64,000 nucleotides of DNA. It comes from Rhizobium albus (GTDB lineage Bacteria; Pseudomonadota; Alphaproteobacteria; Rhizobiales; Rhizobiaceae). Numbering within the stretch: the stretch's first letter is position 1; each line of letters starts with the position of its first letter. This document shows, in pieces, positions 43,781 through 51,874 of this stretch. Made by a program: the position numbers and the translations under genes. Under the pieces are notes generated by a model. It had not been told where the DNA came from. It was given only the letters and a program-made list of their open reading frames with translations, and made no database searches. Location: contig BSNO01000001.1 of NCBI GenBank assembly GCA_030160035.1, forward strand, positions 868,001 to 932,000. Reading direction: 5' to 3'.

Positions 43781-44932
43781 ATGGGTTTCGATCAAGTGTC
43801 ACTTCTTGCAGCGATCGGTTTTTCCGGCGCTGCATTGTGTGTCACCCTCCTGGGCGCCTGGCTGGGGTCGCGCACCGATCTCTTCCTGGTCAACTGGTCA
43901 GGCGGATTGGCAGCCATTGTCGCTGGCGTGATCCTGTTTGCAATGCTCGGCGAAGCCTACAACGAACCCCTGCAGTGGGCCTCGTTCCTGGCCTTCCTGT
44001 CGGGGTTTGGGTTGATCTATGGCGGGTCGATGCAGTTTCGTACCGGGCGCGCCAACTGGCGTCTGGTCGGGTTTGCCGTCTTCGCGGGTGTCGCACCAAC
44101 CACGGTCGCCTTTCTTCTCGGTTACTCCGGCATTGGAACGATCGTCGGAAACGTGACGATCGGCGCGATCCTGCTTTTGATCGCGAGAGAATACTGGGCG
44201 GGCCGGAAGGAAGTGCCGCTTGCGATGACGACCGGCGCCATTCTCTATGTCGCCACTGCGATCTCGTTCTTCCTCTGCGGCTTCGTCCTTGCGGCGGATG
44301 GGCTCTGGATTCTGACGGAGCGGCCGTCCAACTGGGCTGAAGACCTGAATTCGATCGTCGCCATCATCGGTCTCACGGGCATCGGCGCACTCTCGCTCGG
44401 CGTCAACCAGTCACGTATCGCGCGCTATCATCATCTTCAGGCACAGACCGACCCGTTGACCGGCCTTTTGAACCGGCGCGGGCTGGCTGAGCGCTATGGC
44501 GCGGTCACGCAAAATGCCCGCTCTGCCGTCATCGTCTTCGACCTCGATCGCTTCAAGGCGATCAATGATCTCTACGGCCACAGCGTGGGCGATATCGTGT
44601 TGTCGCGATTTGCAGGCGTGATGAGGGCGAATATCCGCTCGACAGACATCGCGGCCCGGTTTGGAGGCGAGGAATTCTGCGTGATCCTCCAGGATGCCGA
44701 CCAGCGAACTGCCGTGGCGATCGCCGAGCGCATCCGTCATGAATTGGCTGCACAACTTTTCGCAGCCGAGGGCCGCAGCATCGCTGCCACCGTGAGCGCC
44801 GGCGTTACGGTGAGCTCGGAGCGCGGCCAGCCCATAGATGCGCTGATAGCCGTCGCCGACGACGCGCTTTACCGGGCCAAGACCGAAGGGCGCAATCGCG
44901 TCCGAAGCGGTCCGTATCCCCGGGCTGCCTGA
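43781..44932 (+). CDS. membrane-bound diguanylate cyclase (GGDEF)
   Basis: A 383-residue GGDEF protein. Seven hydrophobic helices occupy about residues 5-210; the catalytic domain starts near TDPLTGLLNRRGLAER (about 223). The A-site reads GGEEF, an active variant, and RSTD lies five residues before it, an intact product-binding I-site, so c-di-GMP feedback is likely. AVIVFDLDRFKAINDLYGHS is the metal-binding region. The membrane part is not a known sensor fold. ATG 43781 (GGGCAGGG upstream) is chosen; GTG 43775 is possible. Opposite in activity to the EAL protein at 54514. Confidence 0.92.
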   Translation: MGFDQVSLLAAIGFSGAALCVTLLGAWLGSRTDLFLVNWSGGLAAIVAGVILFAMLGEAYNEPLQWASFLAFLSGFGLIYGGSMQFRTGRANWRLVGFAVFAGVAPTTVAFLLGYSGIGTIVGNVTIGAILLLIAREYWAGRKEVPLAMTTGAILYVATAISFFLCGFVLAADGLWILTERPSNWAEDLNSIVAIIGLTGIGALSLGVNQSRIARYHHLQAQTDPLTGLLNRRGLAERYGAVTQNARSAVIVFDLDRFKAINDLYGHSVGDIVLSRFAGVMRANIRSTDIAARFGGEEFCVILQDADQRTAVAIAERIRHELAAQLFAAEGRSIAATVSAGVTVSSERGQPIDALIAVADDALYRAKTEGRNRVRSGPYPRAA

Positions 44933-44950
44933 CGGTTCAGGTCGCGTCTG

Positions 44951-46390
44951 TCACGCCGGGACGCGGATGATTGCCCGCAGGCCCCCGATTGGACTGTCAT
45001 CCAGTATCACGTCGCCGCCATGGCTGCGTGCGATGTCGCGGGCGATGGCGAGGCCGAGCCCGGTGCCGCTCTCGTTTAGATTTCGCGCTTCATCCAGCCG
45101 GAAAAATGGTTTGAACACATCCTCGCGCGCCTTCGGCGGGATGCCGGGGCCGTCATCATCGACCGTGATCGTCAGCCATCGCGGCCCGTGGACAGCCGTG
45201 AGGCGCACATTGTCGGCATATCGAAACGCGTTCGACGTGAGGTTGTGGACGAGCCGCGAGAAGGCGTTTGGCCGGACGTTGACCAGCGGATCGCCATCGA
45301 TCGAGATCATGATGCCGGATTCGAGCAGGGCCGCCTCGTCGCGGATGCGGCCGAACAGCGTCTCGATGTTCAGCGTGCCGATGTCTTCCTCCGCTTCGCC
45401 CTTGGCGAACGAGAGGTAGCCCTCCAGCATCAACTGCATGTCCTCGACATCCTGGTTGAGGCTTTTGACCTCCGGGCTGTCCCCCAGAAAGGCCAGTTGC
45501 AGTTTGAAGCGCGTCAGGATGGTGCGCAGATCGTGGCTGACGCCCGAAAGCATCGCCGTGCGCTGCTCGATCTGCCGCTCGATGCGCTCGCGCATCTGGA
45601 TAAAGGCCTGGCCCGCGCGTCTCACCTCGTCGGCGCCGCGCGGCTGGAAACCGGACAGCTTCTGGCCCTTGCCGAAGCGCTCCGCCGCTTCCGCAAGCTT
45701 CAGGATCGGCCTGATCTGACCGCGCAGGAAGAGAATGGCGATGGCGAGCAACACGAGTGACGTGATCACCATCCAGAGCAGGAAGATGTGGGTATTGGAC
45801 GCATAGGCCTGACTGCGCCGCGCGAAGATCCGGAGGATCGAATTGTCCATCTGGATGCGCACTTCGACGAGATCGGAATTGCCGACCGTGTCGATCCAGA
45901 AGGGGCGGCGCACTTGGCGGGACAGTTCTTGCGACAGGATGCGATCGAGGATCGAAAAGAACGGCTTCGGCCGGGGTGGAGGCAGGTCTCCCGGCGGTTC
46001 AATGGCGATGTTGAGCGCCAGGCGCTCACGCGCAATACGAATGATCTCGGCGTGGTCCGGTGTCTGCGGATAGGTCTCGATGACGTCGATGATTGCCGCG
46101 ATGTCGCGCGTCACCGCTGTCGAGAGACGTTGCGTCACGGTTTGCCAGTGTCGTTCCATGAAGTTGAACGCGATCACCGACTGCAGGATCACCATAGGCA
46201 GGATGATGATCAGAAGCGCCCGTGCGTAAAGACCGCGTGGCACGCGACGCTTGAGCCAGCGCGTTACGCGGCGCAGGCCGCTGACGGGGCGGCGGTCCTC
46301 CAGCGAGCTCGCGGACAAGGCGTGCTGGCCCGGGCCCGCCTGCGGCGGTGCCTGTGCCGCATCGGTCGGCTGTCTCTCGTGCCGACCCAT
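44951..46390 (-). CDS. OmpR-type sensor histidine kinase (EnvZ-like)
   Basis: A 479-residue sensor kinase. Membrane helices at about 58-76 and 203-222 flank a periplasmic domain of about 125 residues; HAMP follows, then phospho-acceptor His286 in VSHDLRTILTRFKLQLA, where the usual Pro after SHDLRT is Ile, and an ATPase domain with N-box VHNLTSNAFRYA, G1 VDDDGPGIP and G2 GTGLGLAIARDIA. It should phosphorylate the adjacent OmpR-type regulator, 15 bases away. In Rhodobacter the counterparts of the upstream regulators (PetR and PetP) control bc1 and c2 production. Confidence 0.92.
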   Translation of the reverse strand: MGRHERQPTDAAQAPPQAGPGQHALSASSLEDRRPVSGLRRVTRWLKRRVPRGLYARALLIIILPMVILQSVIAFNFMERHWQTVTQRLSTAVTRDIAAIIDVIETYPQTPDHAEIIRIARERLALNIAIEPPGDLPPPRPKPFFSILDRILSQELSRQVRRPFWIDTVGNSDLVEVRIQMDNSILRIFARRSQAYASNTHIFLLWMVITSLVLLAIAILFLRGQIRPILKLAEAAERFGKGQKLSGFQPRGADEVRRAGQAFIQMRERIERQIEQRTAMLSGVSHDLRTILTRFKLQLAFLGDSPEVKSLNQDVEDMQLMLEGYLSFAKGEAEEDIGTLNIETLFGRIRDEAALLESGIMISIDGDPLVNVRPNAFSRLVHNLTSNAFRYADNVRLTAVHGPRWLTITVDDDGPGIPPKAREDVFKPFFRLDEARNLNESGTGLGLAIARDIARSHGGDVILDDSPIGGLRAIIRVPA

Positions 46391-46405
46391 CGGCCAAGCC
46401 TCCGT

Positions 46406-47116
46406 CTATTCCACGCTCAGGCGGTAGCCGATGCCTCTGACAGTCTGCAGCCAGATGGGGTTTGCAGGATCGGTCTCGATCTTGCGGCGCAGGCGGTTGA
46501 TCTGCACGTCGATCGTGCGTTCGCCGACCTCGGCGTCGGAGCCGACAAGTTCATGGCGTGGGATCGTTTCGCCGGCGCGTTCGGCGAATTGCGTCATGAT
46601 CTCCTGCTCGCGGTCGGTGAGGCGGATCGGCTCGCCGGCGCGTTTCAGCTCGCGCTTGGTGATCACGAAGGTGTAGGGACCGAAGACCACCTGTTCGATC
46701 TTGGGCGTTGCCGGCTGCGCGCCGCGCTTCAGGATGTTGCTGACCCTCAGTGCCAGTTCGCGCGGCTCGAACGGCTTCGGCAGATAGTCGTCCGCACCGG
46801 CTTCGAGGCCTTCGATCCGGTTGTCGGCTTCCGTCAACGCCGTCAGCATCAGGATGGGCACGTCCTTTACGGCCCGCAGGCTGCGCGTGAGATCGACGCC
46901 GGACTCACCGGGCATCATCACGTCGAGGATGAGCAGATCGAAATCGATGCCCTCGAGCTTGCGGCGCGCTTCCGCAGCGTCGGCTGCGGTCGTGACGCGG
47001 AAGCCGCGTTCGGAGAGATAGCGCTTCAGGAGATCGCGGATGCGGGTGTCGTCATCCACGACGAGCAGATGGGCAGCATCGTCGGAAATCGGTTCAGGCG
47101 ATGGATTTTGTGTCAC
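46406..47116 (-). CDS. OmpR-family response regulator (PetR-like)
   Basis: A 236-residue regulator. The receiver domain has the acidic triplet DDD at 21-23 and phospho-acceptor Asp65 in LLILDVMMPGESG; K at PKPFEPRELALR; the C-terminal winged helix ends GERTIDVQINRLRRKIETDP and TVRGIGYRL. The start is GTG 47116: GAGAGG sits nine bases upstream, and ATG alternatives do not fit. It forms an operon with the MarR gene upstream and the kinase downstream, the order of petP-petR with an added kinase. Confidence 0.93.
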   Translation of the reverse strand: MTQNPSPEPISDDAAHLLVVDDDTRIRDLLKRYLSERGFRVTTAADAAEARRKLEGIDFDLLILDVMMPGESGVDLTRSLRAVKDVPILMLTALTEADNRIEGLEAGADDYLPKPFEPRELALRVSNILKRGAQPATPKIEQVVFGPYTFVITKRELKRAGEPIRLTDREQEIMTQFAERAGETIPRHELVGSDAEVGERTIDVQINRLRRKIETDPANPIWLQTVRGIGYRLSVE

Positions 47117-47173
47117 GCAGTACCTCTCACATCCTCTGCACGCCGGGCGGCGGCAAAGGTCCACCGCCGGTCG

Positions 47174-47656
47174 CTACTTGCCCCCATCCAGCATGCCGCG
47201 CAGGAAACTCACGACCGTTTCGCGGCTCCCGGCGGGCAGATCGCGCAATGCCTTCGCGATACGGCGAGACTGTGGCTTTGCCAGATCGAGTGCGAGTTTG
47301 CGCCCTTTTTCGGTCGTATACAACTTCCGCTGCCGCCTGTCTTCAGCGCCCATGACCTGATGGATGTGGCCTGCATCGACCAGCTGCTTCAGCACGCGGG
47401 CGAGGCTCTGCTTCGTGATGCGCAGCGTGTCGAGCAGATCTGCAACAGTCAGCCCTGGTTGACGGTCGACAAAGTGGAGCACACGGTGGTGCGCCCGGCC
47501 GAATTCGATGCGCTGGAGGATCTGGTCGGGGTCCGATGTGAAGTCTCGATAGGCGAAGAACAGAAGCTCGATGAGTTCCGTATCGATGGATGCGAGATCC
47601 GAAGCCTGGCTTCTGCCTGTCTCGGCTGCCTGCGATTTTGTTGCGCCTGGTGCCAT
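47174..47656 (-). CDS. MarR family transcriptional regulator (PetP-like)
   Basis: A 160-residue winged-helix MarR protein: HHRVLHFVDRQPGLTVADLL, LRITKQSLARVLKQLVDAGH with the recognition helix, and EDRRQRKLYTTEKGRKLA, the wing. I start at ATG 47656 (AAAGGATCG upstream); ATG 47698 would add 14 residues but would lie inside the palindrome. A perfect 8-bp palindrome with 7-base spacer (47678-47700) is the likely operator. As first gene of MarR-OmpR-kinase it resembles petP of Rhodobacter, a gene needed for bc1 expression. Confidence 0.9.
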   Translation of the reverse strand: MAPGATKSQAAETGRSQASDLASIDTELIELLFFAYRDFTSDPDQILQRIEFGRAHHRVLHFVDRQPGLTVADLLDTLRITKQSLARVLKQLVDAGHIHQVMGAEDRRQRKLYTTEKGRKLALDLAKPQSRRIAKALRDLPAGSRETVVSFLRGMLDGGK

Positions 47657-47677
47657 CGTCGCGTTCGATCCTTTCAG

Positions 47678-47700
47678 ATATGTCAGGCATATTGACATAT
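47678..47700. promoter_or_regulatory. palindromic operator in the MarR/ilvE divergent promoter
   Basis: ATATGTCA (47678-47685) and TGACATAT (47693-47700) are perfect complements, seven bases apart, a typical MarR-type site. The right arm contains TTGACA (47692-47697), which with TAGCTT (47715-47720), 17 bases later, makes a weak promoter toward ilvE; the left arm likewise offers CTGACA toward the MarR operon. A regulator bound here would block both promoters. Confidence 0.6.
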
Positions 47701-47839
47701 TTTTACCGGATTGCTAGCTTTTCGTTCTGCCTCAAACTGTACCGGCCGGGTTCGACGCGTAGCCGGGTCATGCAGATGGGCGTCCACAACTAGAGCCGCA
47801 ACCGATCCACAAGAGCTCCGGCGCGGCGGAGGAAACACG

Positions 47840-48730
47840 ATGGCTTCCGTTCCTTTCGATCAACTCGATGGTCACATCTGGTTCAATGGCGAATTCGTGC
47901 CTTGGAAGGACGCGAAGATCCACGTGCTGACGCATGGTCTTCACTATGCTTCGGCGGTATTCGAGGGCGAGCGGGCCTATGGCGGTCGCATTTTCAAGCT
48001 GACCGAACACACCGAACGCCTCATCAAGTCCGGCGAGATCCTCGGTTTCGATATTCCCTACAGCGTGGCCGAGATCGATGATGCCTGCATCAAGCTTCTC
48101 GAAATGCAGGGTTTTCAGGACGCCTATGTTCGCCCGATCGCCTGGCGCGGTTCGGAGATGATGGGCGTTTCCGCCCAGGCCAACCGGATCAATGTCGCGA
48201 TCGCCATCTGGCAGTGGCCGAGCTACTTCAAGCCGGAAGAGAAGCTGAAGGGCATCCGCCTTGATATGGCGGAATACCGCCGGCCGGATCCGCGCACGGC
48301 TCCCTCCAAGTCGAAGGCGGCCGGTCTTTACATGATTTGCACCCTTTCGAAGCACGCAGCCGAGAAGAAGGGCTATGCCGATGCCCTGATGCTCGACTGG
48401 CGCGGCCAGGTGGCCGAAGCGACGGGCGCCAACGTGTTCTTCGTCAAGGACGGCGTCATCCACACGCCGACGCCCGACTGCTTCCTTGACGGCATCACCC
48501 GTCGCACGGTCATCGATCTGGCAAAGCGCCGCGGCTACGAGGTCGTGGAACGGGCGATCATGCCGGAAGAACTGGAAAGCTTCGAGCAGTGCTTCTTGAC
48601 CGGCACGGCGGCGGAAGTGACGCCGGTTTCCGAAATCGGGCCCTACAGCTTTACCGTCGGTGAAATCGCGACCAATCTCGTCAACGACTACGCTGCCGAA
48701 GTGCAGCCGAAACGTCTCGCCGCCGAATAG
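47840..48730 (+). CDS. ilvE: branched-chain amino acid aminotransferase
   Basis: A 296-residue fold-type IV PLP enzyme that transaminates the 2-oxo acids of Val, Leu and Ile. HGLHYASAVFEGERAYGG near 33-50, the PLP Lys in SKSKAAGLYM near 158-163, ATGANVFFVKDGVIHTP and DGITRRTVIDLAKRRGYEV are hallmarks. ATG 47840 follows GGCGGAGGAAACACG, an excellent ribosome-binding site. Shares a divergent promoter and palindromic operator with the MarR/OmpR/kinase operon. It completes leuA and ilvD in the pathway, although each is separately placed. Confidence 0.95.
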   Translation: MASVPFDQLDGHIWFNGEFVPWKDAKIHVLTHGLHYASAVFEGERAYGGRIFKLTEHTERLIKSGEILGFDIPYSVAEIDDACIKLLEMQGFQDAYVRPIAWRGSEMMGVSAQANRINVAIAIWQWPSYFKPEEKLKGIRLDMAEYRRPDPRTAPSKSKAAGLYMICTLSKHAAEKKGYADALMLDWRGQVAEATGANVFFVKDGVIHTPTPDCFLDGITRRTVIDLAKRRGYEVVERAIMPEELESFEQCFLTGTAAEVTPVSEIGPYSFTVGEIATNLVNDYAAEVQPKRLAAE

Positions 48731-48753
48731 GGCAGCTCGAATATTGTGCCATT

Positions 48754-48780
48754 ACGCCGGATCACGGGACGTGGTCCGGC
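48754..48780 (+). terminator. hairpin after ilvE
   Basis: CGCCGGATCAC (48754-48764) pairs with GTGGTCCGGCG (48770-48780), one G-U wobble, five-base loop, followed by GAACATTTT. The U-run is displaced by five bases, so it is a plausible but not ideal terminator. Confidence 0.55.
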
Positions 48781-48860
48781 GGAACATTTTCTGAGTGATC
48801 TTCGTTTTTGGGAGTGATGCTGCGCCCTCGGCGCCGCTTTCTCTATCATGGAAAACTCAG

Positions 48861-49874
48861 ATGATTGATCGACACGGTGTTGTAACCCCCGTCGCTTCGT
48901 GGGGCAGCATTTTCGGCGGCGCAGTAACTGTGATTGCCGTTTCCATTCTCCTTTCCCTTCTGGGCGCCGGTCTCGGCTTTGGCGCCGTAGATCCCCAGTC
49001 GAACGATCCGCTCGGCGGCATTGGTGTCGGGTTCGGGATTTGGTCCGTTCTGTCGCTCTTCATCAGCCTTGCCGCCGGCGGTTTCGTTGCAGGTTACCTC
49101 TCGCTGCAGGCTGGCTGGGTCCACGGTCTTCTGTCCTGGGCTACAGCTTTGATTGCCGCTGTCGTTCTTTCGGCATTCGCCATCAGCGGTGCGACGCAGC
49201 TCGCAGGCTCGGCGATCGGCTCGGTCGCCTCGCTGACCGGCTCTGCCATTTCCACCACTGCTGGCCTCGGCGGTGATGCGATTTCCGCCGTCGTTTCCAA
49301 TTTCGACGAAGACCAGTTCGCCGATGTGGACGCCGAGGGTGCCGCTGCCGACATTCGTGAGCTTCTCCAGGACACCGATATCGAGGCCCTTCAGCCGGAA
49401 GCGATCTCCGAGGAACTGCAGGGTACGCGGGCGGACTTTGCCGATGCGTTCGAAGCGCTCCGCAGCAACCCGACGGAGTATGCTGCTGTTCTGGACAATC
49501 TCGCCAACGACCTGCAGACGCGTCTTGAAGGGTTTGGCGAAGAGATCGATCGCAATGCGATCGTTGCTTCGCTGACTGAAAACACCGACATGACCCAGCA
49601 GGAGGCCGAGCAGGCGACCGACCAGGCGATTGCCCGTTACGAAGAGTTCTCGACGTCCGTGCGCGAACAGGTCGATGCCGCTGTCCAGTCGGTCCAGGGT
49701 CTCGGCACGGAGATCGAGCAGCTTGAAGCGCAAGCGCGCGAGCAGGCCGCTCAGGCAGCCGATGCGATTTCCAGCGCGTCGCTCTGGGCGTTTCTGGCCT
49801 GCCTCATCGGCGCCGGGATTTCGGCCGTTGCCGGCTTCGGCGGTGCGCGAACGCGTGAGCTGATGGAACTCTAA
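48861..49874 (+). CDS. hypothetical membrane protein with coiled-coil central region
   Basis: A 337-residue protein I cannot name. Three hydrophobic segments rich in Gly and Ala lie at about 13-37, 48-72 and 78-100; about 130-305 is acidic, Gln/Ala-rich and predicted helical with heptads (for example ENTDMTQQEAEQATDQAIA); a final helix is at about 308-330. The topology suggests a membrane protein with a long cytoplasmic or periplasmic helical domain. The ATG 48861 is chosen; nothing shows a strong ribosome-binding site. A terminator follows directly, so it is probably a single-gene transcript. Confidence 0.8.
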   Translation: MIDRHGVVTPVASWGSIFGGAVTVIAVSILLSLLGAGLGFGAVDPQSNDPLGGIGVGFGIWSVLSLFISLAAGGFVAGYLSLQAGWVHGLLSWATALIAAVVLSAFAISGATQLAGSAIGSVASLTGSAISTTAGLGGDAISAVVSNFDEDQFADVDAEGAAADIRELLQDTDIEALQPEAISEELQGTRADFADAFEALRSNPTEYAAVLDNLANDLQTRLEGFGEEIDRNAIVASLTENTDMTQQEAEQATDQAIARYEEFSTSVREQVDAAVQSVQGLGTEIEQLEAQAREQAAQAADAISSASLWAFLACLIGAGISAVAGFGGARTRELMEL

Positions 49875-49901
49875 GCACACATTTTCGAGATTGCGATCTA
49901 T

Positions 49902-49928
49902 GGGCCGTCTCTGAGAGGCGGCCCTTTT
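49902..49928 (+). terminator. intrinsic terminator after the 337-residue membrane protein
   Basis: GGGCCGTCTC (49902-49911) pairs with GAGGCGGCCC (49915-49924) through one G-U wobble around TGA and is followed by TTTT. Compact and GC-rich; 27 bases after the stop. Confidence 0.88.
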
Positions 49929-49977
49929 CACATGGAGCGCGAGGTGCTAGCCCGCGTCAGCAACAGGGGTTTCGCTT

Positions 49978-50625
49978 ATGGGACAACTTCAGGCAGGCAT
50001 CATCCCGGTCACGGCATTTCAGCAGAATTGCACGATCCTCTTCGACAGCGAGACCAAGCGCGGTGTCGTTGTCGACCCGGGTGGTGAGGTGGACAAGATT
50101 CAGGAAGTAATCGCGCAAAACGGCTTCGTGATCGAGGCGATCTGGCTGACGCACGGACATATCGACCATGCGGGCGGTGCCATGGAGCTCAAAGAAGCAC
50201 TCGGCATCGACATCATCGGTCCGCACAGGGATGATGGTTTCCTGCTCGAGGGGTTGGACGAGCAGGGCCGCCGGTTTGGCGTCGACGATCCGGTGCGCAA
50301 TTGCACACCCGATCGCTGGCTCGACGATGGCGACAGCGTGAGCGCCGGCGGTCACGTCTTCACCGTGCGCCATTGTCCGGGACACGCGCCTGGCCACGTC
50401 ATCTTCGTCAATGACGAAGCCAAGTTCGCCCATGTCGGCGACGTTCTGTTTCGCGGCTCGATCGGCCGGACAGATCTGCCGGGCGGTGATCACGACACCC
50501 TCCTTCGTTCGATCAAGGACAAGGTGCTGCCGCTTGGCGACGATTTCGGCTTTCTCTGCGGGCATGGGCCCGGTGGTCGCATTGGCGAGGAGCGGCTGAC
50601 CAATCCCTATCTGAAGGGTCTTTGA
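49978..50625 (+). CDS. MBL fold metallo-hydrolase
   Basis: A 215-residue metallo-beta-lactamase-fold hydrolase of the glyoxalase-II-like YcbL type. The metal site is THGHIDHAGG (about 58-67), with further ligands in HCPGHAPGHVIF, FAHVGDVLFRGSIGRTDLPG and CGHGPGG. The family acts as type II glyoxalase or related thioesterase; substrate unproven. Cytoplasmic. The ATG 49978 is 49 bases after a terminator and AGGGG precedes it. Its transcript ends in a very strong terminator. Confidence 0.92.
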   Translation: MGQLQAGIIPVTAFQQNCTILFDSETKRGVVVDPGGEVDKIQEVIAQNGFVIEAIWLTHGHIDHAGGAMELKEALGIDIIGPHRDDGFLLEGLDEQGRRFGVDDPVRNCTPDRWLDDGDSVSAGGHVFTVRHCPGHAPGHVIFVNDEAKFAHVGDVLFRGSIGRTDLPGGDHDTLLRSIKDKVLPLGDDFGFLCGHGPGGRIGEERLTNPYLKGL

Positions 50626-50634
50626 CCCACAAAA

Positions 50635-50668
50635 CGAAAAGGCCGGTTCTTGCGAACCGGCCTTTTCG
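50635..50668. terminator. bidirectional intrinsic terminator
   Basis: CGAAAAGGCCGGTTC (50635-50649) and GAACCGGCCTTTTCG (50654-50668) are perfect complements around TTGC. A-run on one side and T-run on the other make it work in both directions, ending the MBL gene and the convergent BA14K gene. Confidence 0.93.
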
Positions 50669-50688
50669 TCGCGACGTTCGATCGATCG

Positions 50689-51162
50689 TCAGTTGGCGAC
50701 GCAGAAGCGCTCCTGACCATCATAGCCCACGAACGTGCCGGACGAGGGGTCGAAGGACCGGTAACGGCGAGAGCAATAGTCGTACCATGCTGGGCTCCAG
50801 GGCTGAAAACCCTGGCTGACGACAGGCCGGTAGACCGGGGCCGGGCGATAGGCTGGCGCCGGGTGGTAGACGGGCGCAGGCCGGAAGGCAGGCTGATAGC
50901 TGGGCGCCGGCGGGTAGTAGGTCGGCTGCGGCGGGTAATAAGTCGGCGCCGGATCGATATAGACGCGGCGGTTGTTGTTGCTGTCGGCAATCGCGCCGCC
51001 GATGATGGCGCCGGCGGCGAGACCCAGCACACCGAGCGCAACGGCATCGCCGCGATCACGGTTGTGCCAATGACGATGGCCTGCTTCAGCCGGAGCCAGC
51101 GTGGTGAAGAGGGTCGCCGCTGCGGCGACACCAAGAACAAGCATCTGCGACAATTTCTTCAT
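50689..51162 (-). CDS. BA14K family protein
   Basis: A 157-residue secreted protein. A signal peptide ends at PAEA-GH (about 25-26), a Gly/Ala-rich hydrophobic stretch follows at 40-58, then a Pro/Tyr repeat zone (TYYPPQP, TYYPPAP, YRPAPVYRP) and the C-terminal BA14K block PWSPAWYDYCSRRYRSFDPS with two Cys. Named after the Brucella 14-kDa immunoreactive, lectin-like protein; the family is confined to rhizobia and relatives. Envelope or periplasmic. The start ATG 51162 is chosen over TTG 51177. Confidence 0.9.
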   Translation of the reverse strand: MKKLSQMLVLGVAAAATLFTTLAPAEAGHRHWHNRDRGDAVALGVLGLAAGAIIGGAIADSNNNRRVYIDPAPTYYPPQPTYYPPAPSYQPAFRPAPVYHPAPAYRPAPVYRPVVSQGFQPWSPAWYDYCSRRYRSFDPSSGTFVGYDGQERFCVAN

Positions 51163-51314
51163 GGTCTTGATCCCCAAGGAGCCTCGCTCCTGAACAGAAC
51201 CCCGCAGCCTTTGGAAGCGCTGGGCGATGATGAGAATTTATCGGGTGCTGCCTGAACGCTGGCTGAACGAATTTCGTGAGCTTCCCGCCGTACGATTTTA
51301 TGAGCGGAGAGATG

Positions 51315-51334
51315 CCCGGCCACGCATGGCCGGG
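51315..51334. terminator. GC-rich hairpin downstream of the cold-shock gene
   Basis: CCCGGCC (51315-51321) and GGCCGGG (51328-51334) pair around ACGCAT; GGTTTTC follows on the plus strand. It lies in the 213-base gap between the BA14K and cold-shock genes, about 40 bases after the latter's stop on the minus strand, where an A-run flanks it. It may end the cold-shock transcript. Confidence 0.45.
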
Positions 51335-51375
51335 AGGTTTTCATGTCCGCAAGCACTTGGCCTCGAGCTGTTTGA

Positions 51376-51591
51376 TCAGCCGTCTACGGCGAGGTTCACC
51401 GCTTTCGGCCCTTTCCCGTGTCGATCGGGCTCGGTGTCGAACTTGACCTTCTGGTTCTCGGCCAATCCCGACAAGCCGGAGGCCTGCACGGCAGAGATAT
51501 GGACAAAGATGTCGGCGCCGCCCCTGTCGGGTTTGATGAAGCCGAAGCCTTTTTCGGAATTGAAGAACTTGACTGTACCGGTCTCGGGCAT
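51376..51591 (-). CDS. cold-shock protein
   Basis: A 71-residue CspA-type RNA chaperone. RNP-1 KGFGFIKP (14-21) and RNP-2 DIFVHISAV (near 27-35) are present, with GTVKFFNSEKG at the N-terminus and GPKAVNL at the end. It binds single-stranded RNA and melts structure. The start is ATG 51591 (AGGGAC upstream). Regulation by a long structured 5' leader is typical for the family; the 282 bases upstream to the EamA gene would hold it. The nearby hairpin at 51315 may terminate it. Confidence 0.93.
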   Translation of the reverse strand: MPETGTVKFFNSEKGFGFIKPDRGGADIFVHISAVQASGLSGLAENQKVKFDTEPDRHGKGPKAVNLAVDG

Positions 51592-51841
51592 TCTACGCAG
51601 TCCCTTTTTCCGCCGCCCGCTGGGTGGCGCGCGGCCATGCTTGAACGACCCCACTGCATGCATGGGGCATGCCTCGGTCTCGATCGGTCATGAGAGGAAA
51701 AGTGTTCGTGTTGTTGCGGCTGCCAATGCTTTCGACAAGCAAGGCCAAGTCTATCCGCCCGGAGGATTCTTGCGTCTCCGGAACGCATCTTTCCTTCGTT
51801 CGCGACGGGTCCGAACAATGGGAAGACTGATTGAACTCCTT

Positions 51842-51874
51842 AGATTTCGCAAGTGAAAGTTTCTTGCGAAATCT
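51842..51874. repeat. 12-bp perfect inverted repeat between cold-shock and EamA genes
   Basis: AGATTTCGCAAG (51842-51853) and CTTGCGAAATCT (51863-51874) are perfect complements with a 9-base loop. Its last base is the third of the EamA stop codon. There is no U-run, so it is an mRNA 3' hairpin or a protein-binding palindrome more than a terminator. AAGGAG follows on the minus strand. Confidence 0.6.

Noticed and set aside
44951-46390. Histidine kinase with Ile after SHDLRT as a possible dead kinase
   Set aside because: The His, N, G1 and G2 boxes are all present, and the Pro is not essential for phosphotransfer, so activity is expected.
50820-50950. Short tandem repeats in the BA14K gene
   Set aside because: They encode the Pro/Tyr-rich segment of that protein and are not a CRISPR or satellite array.
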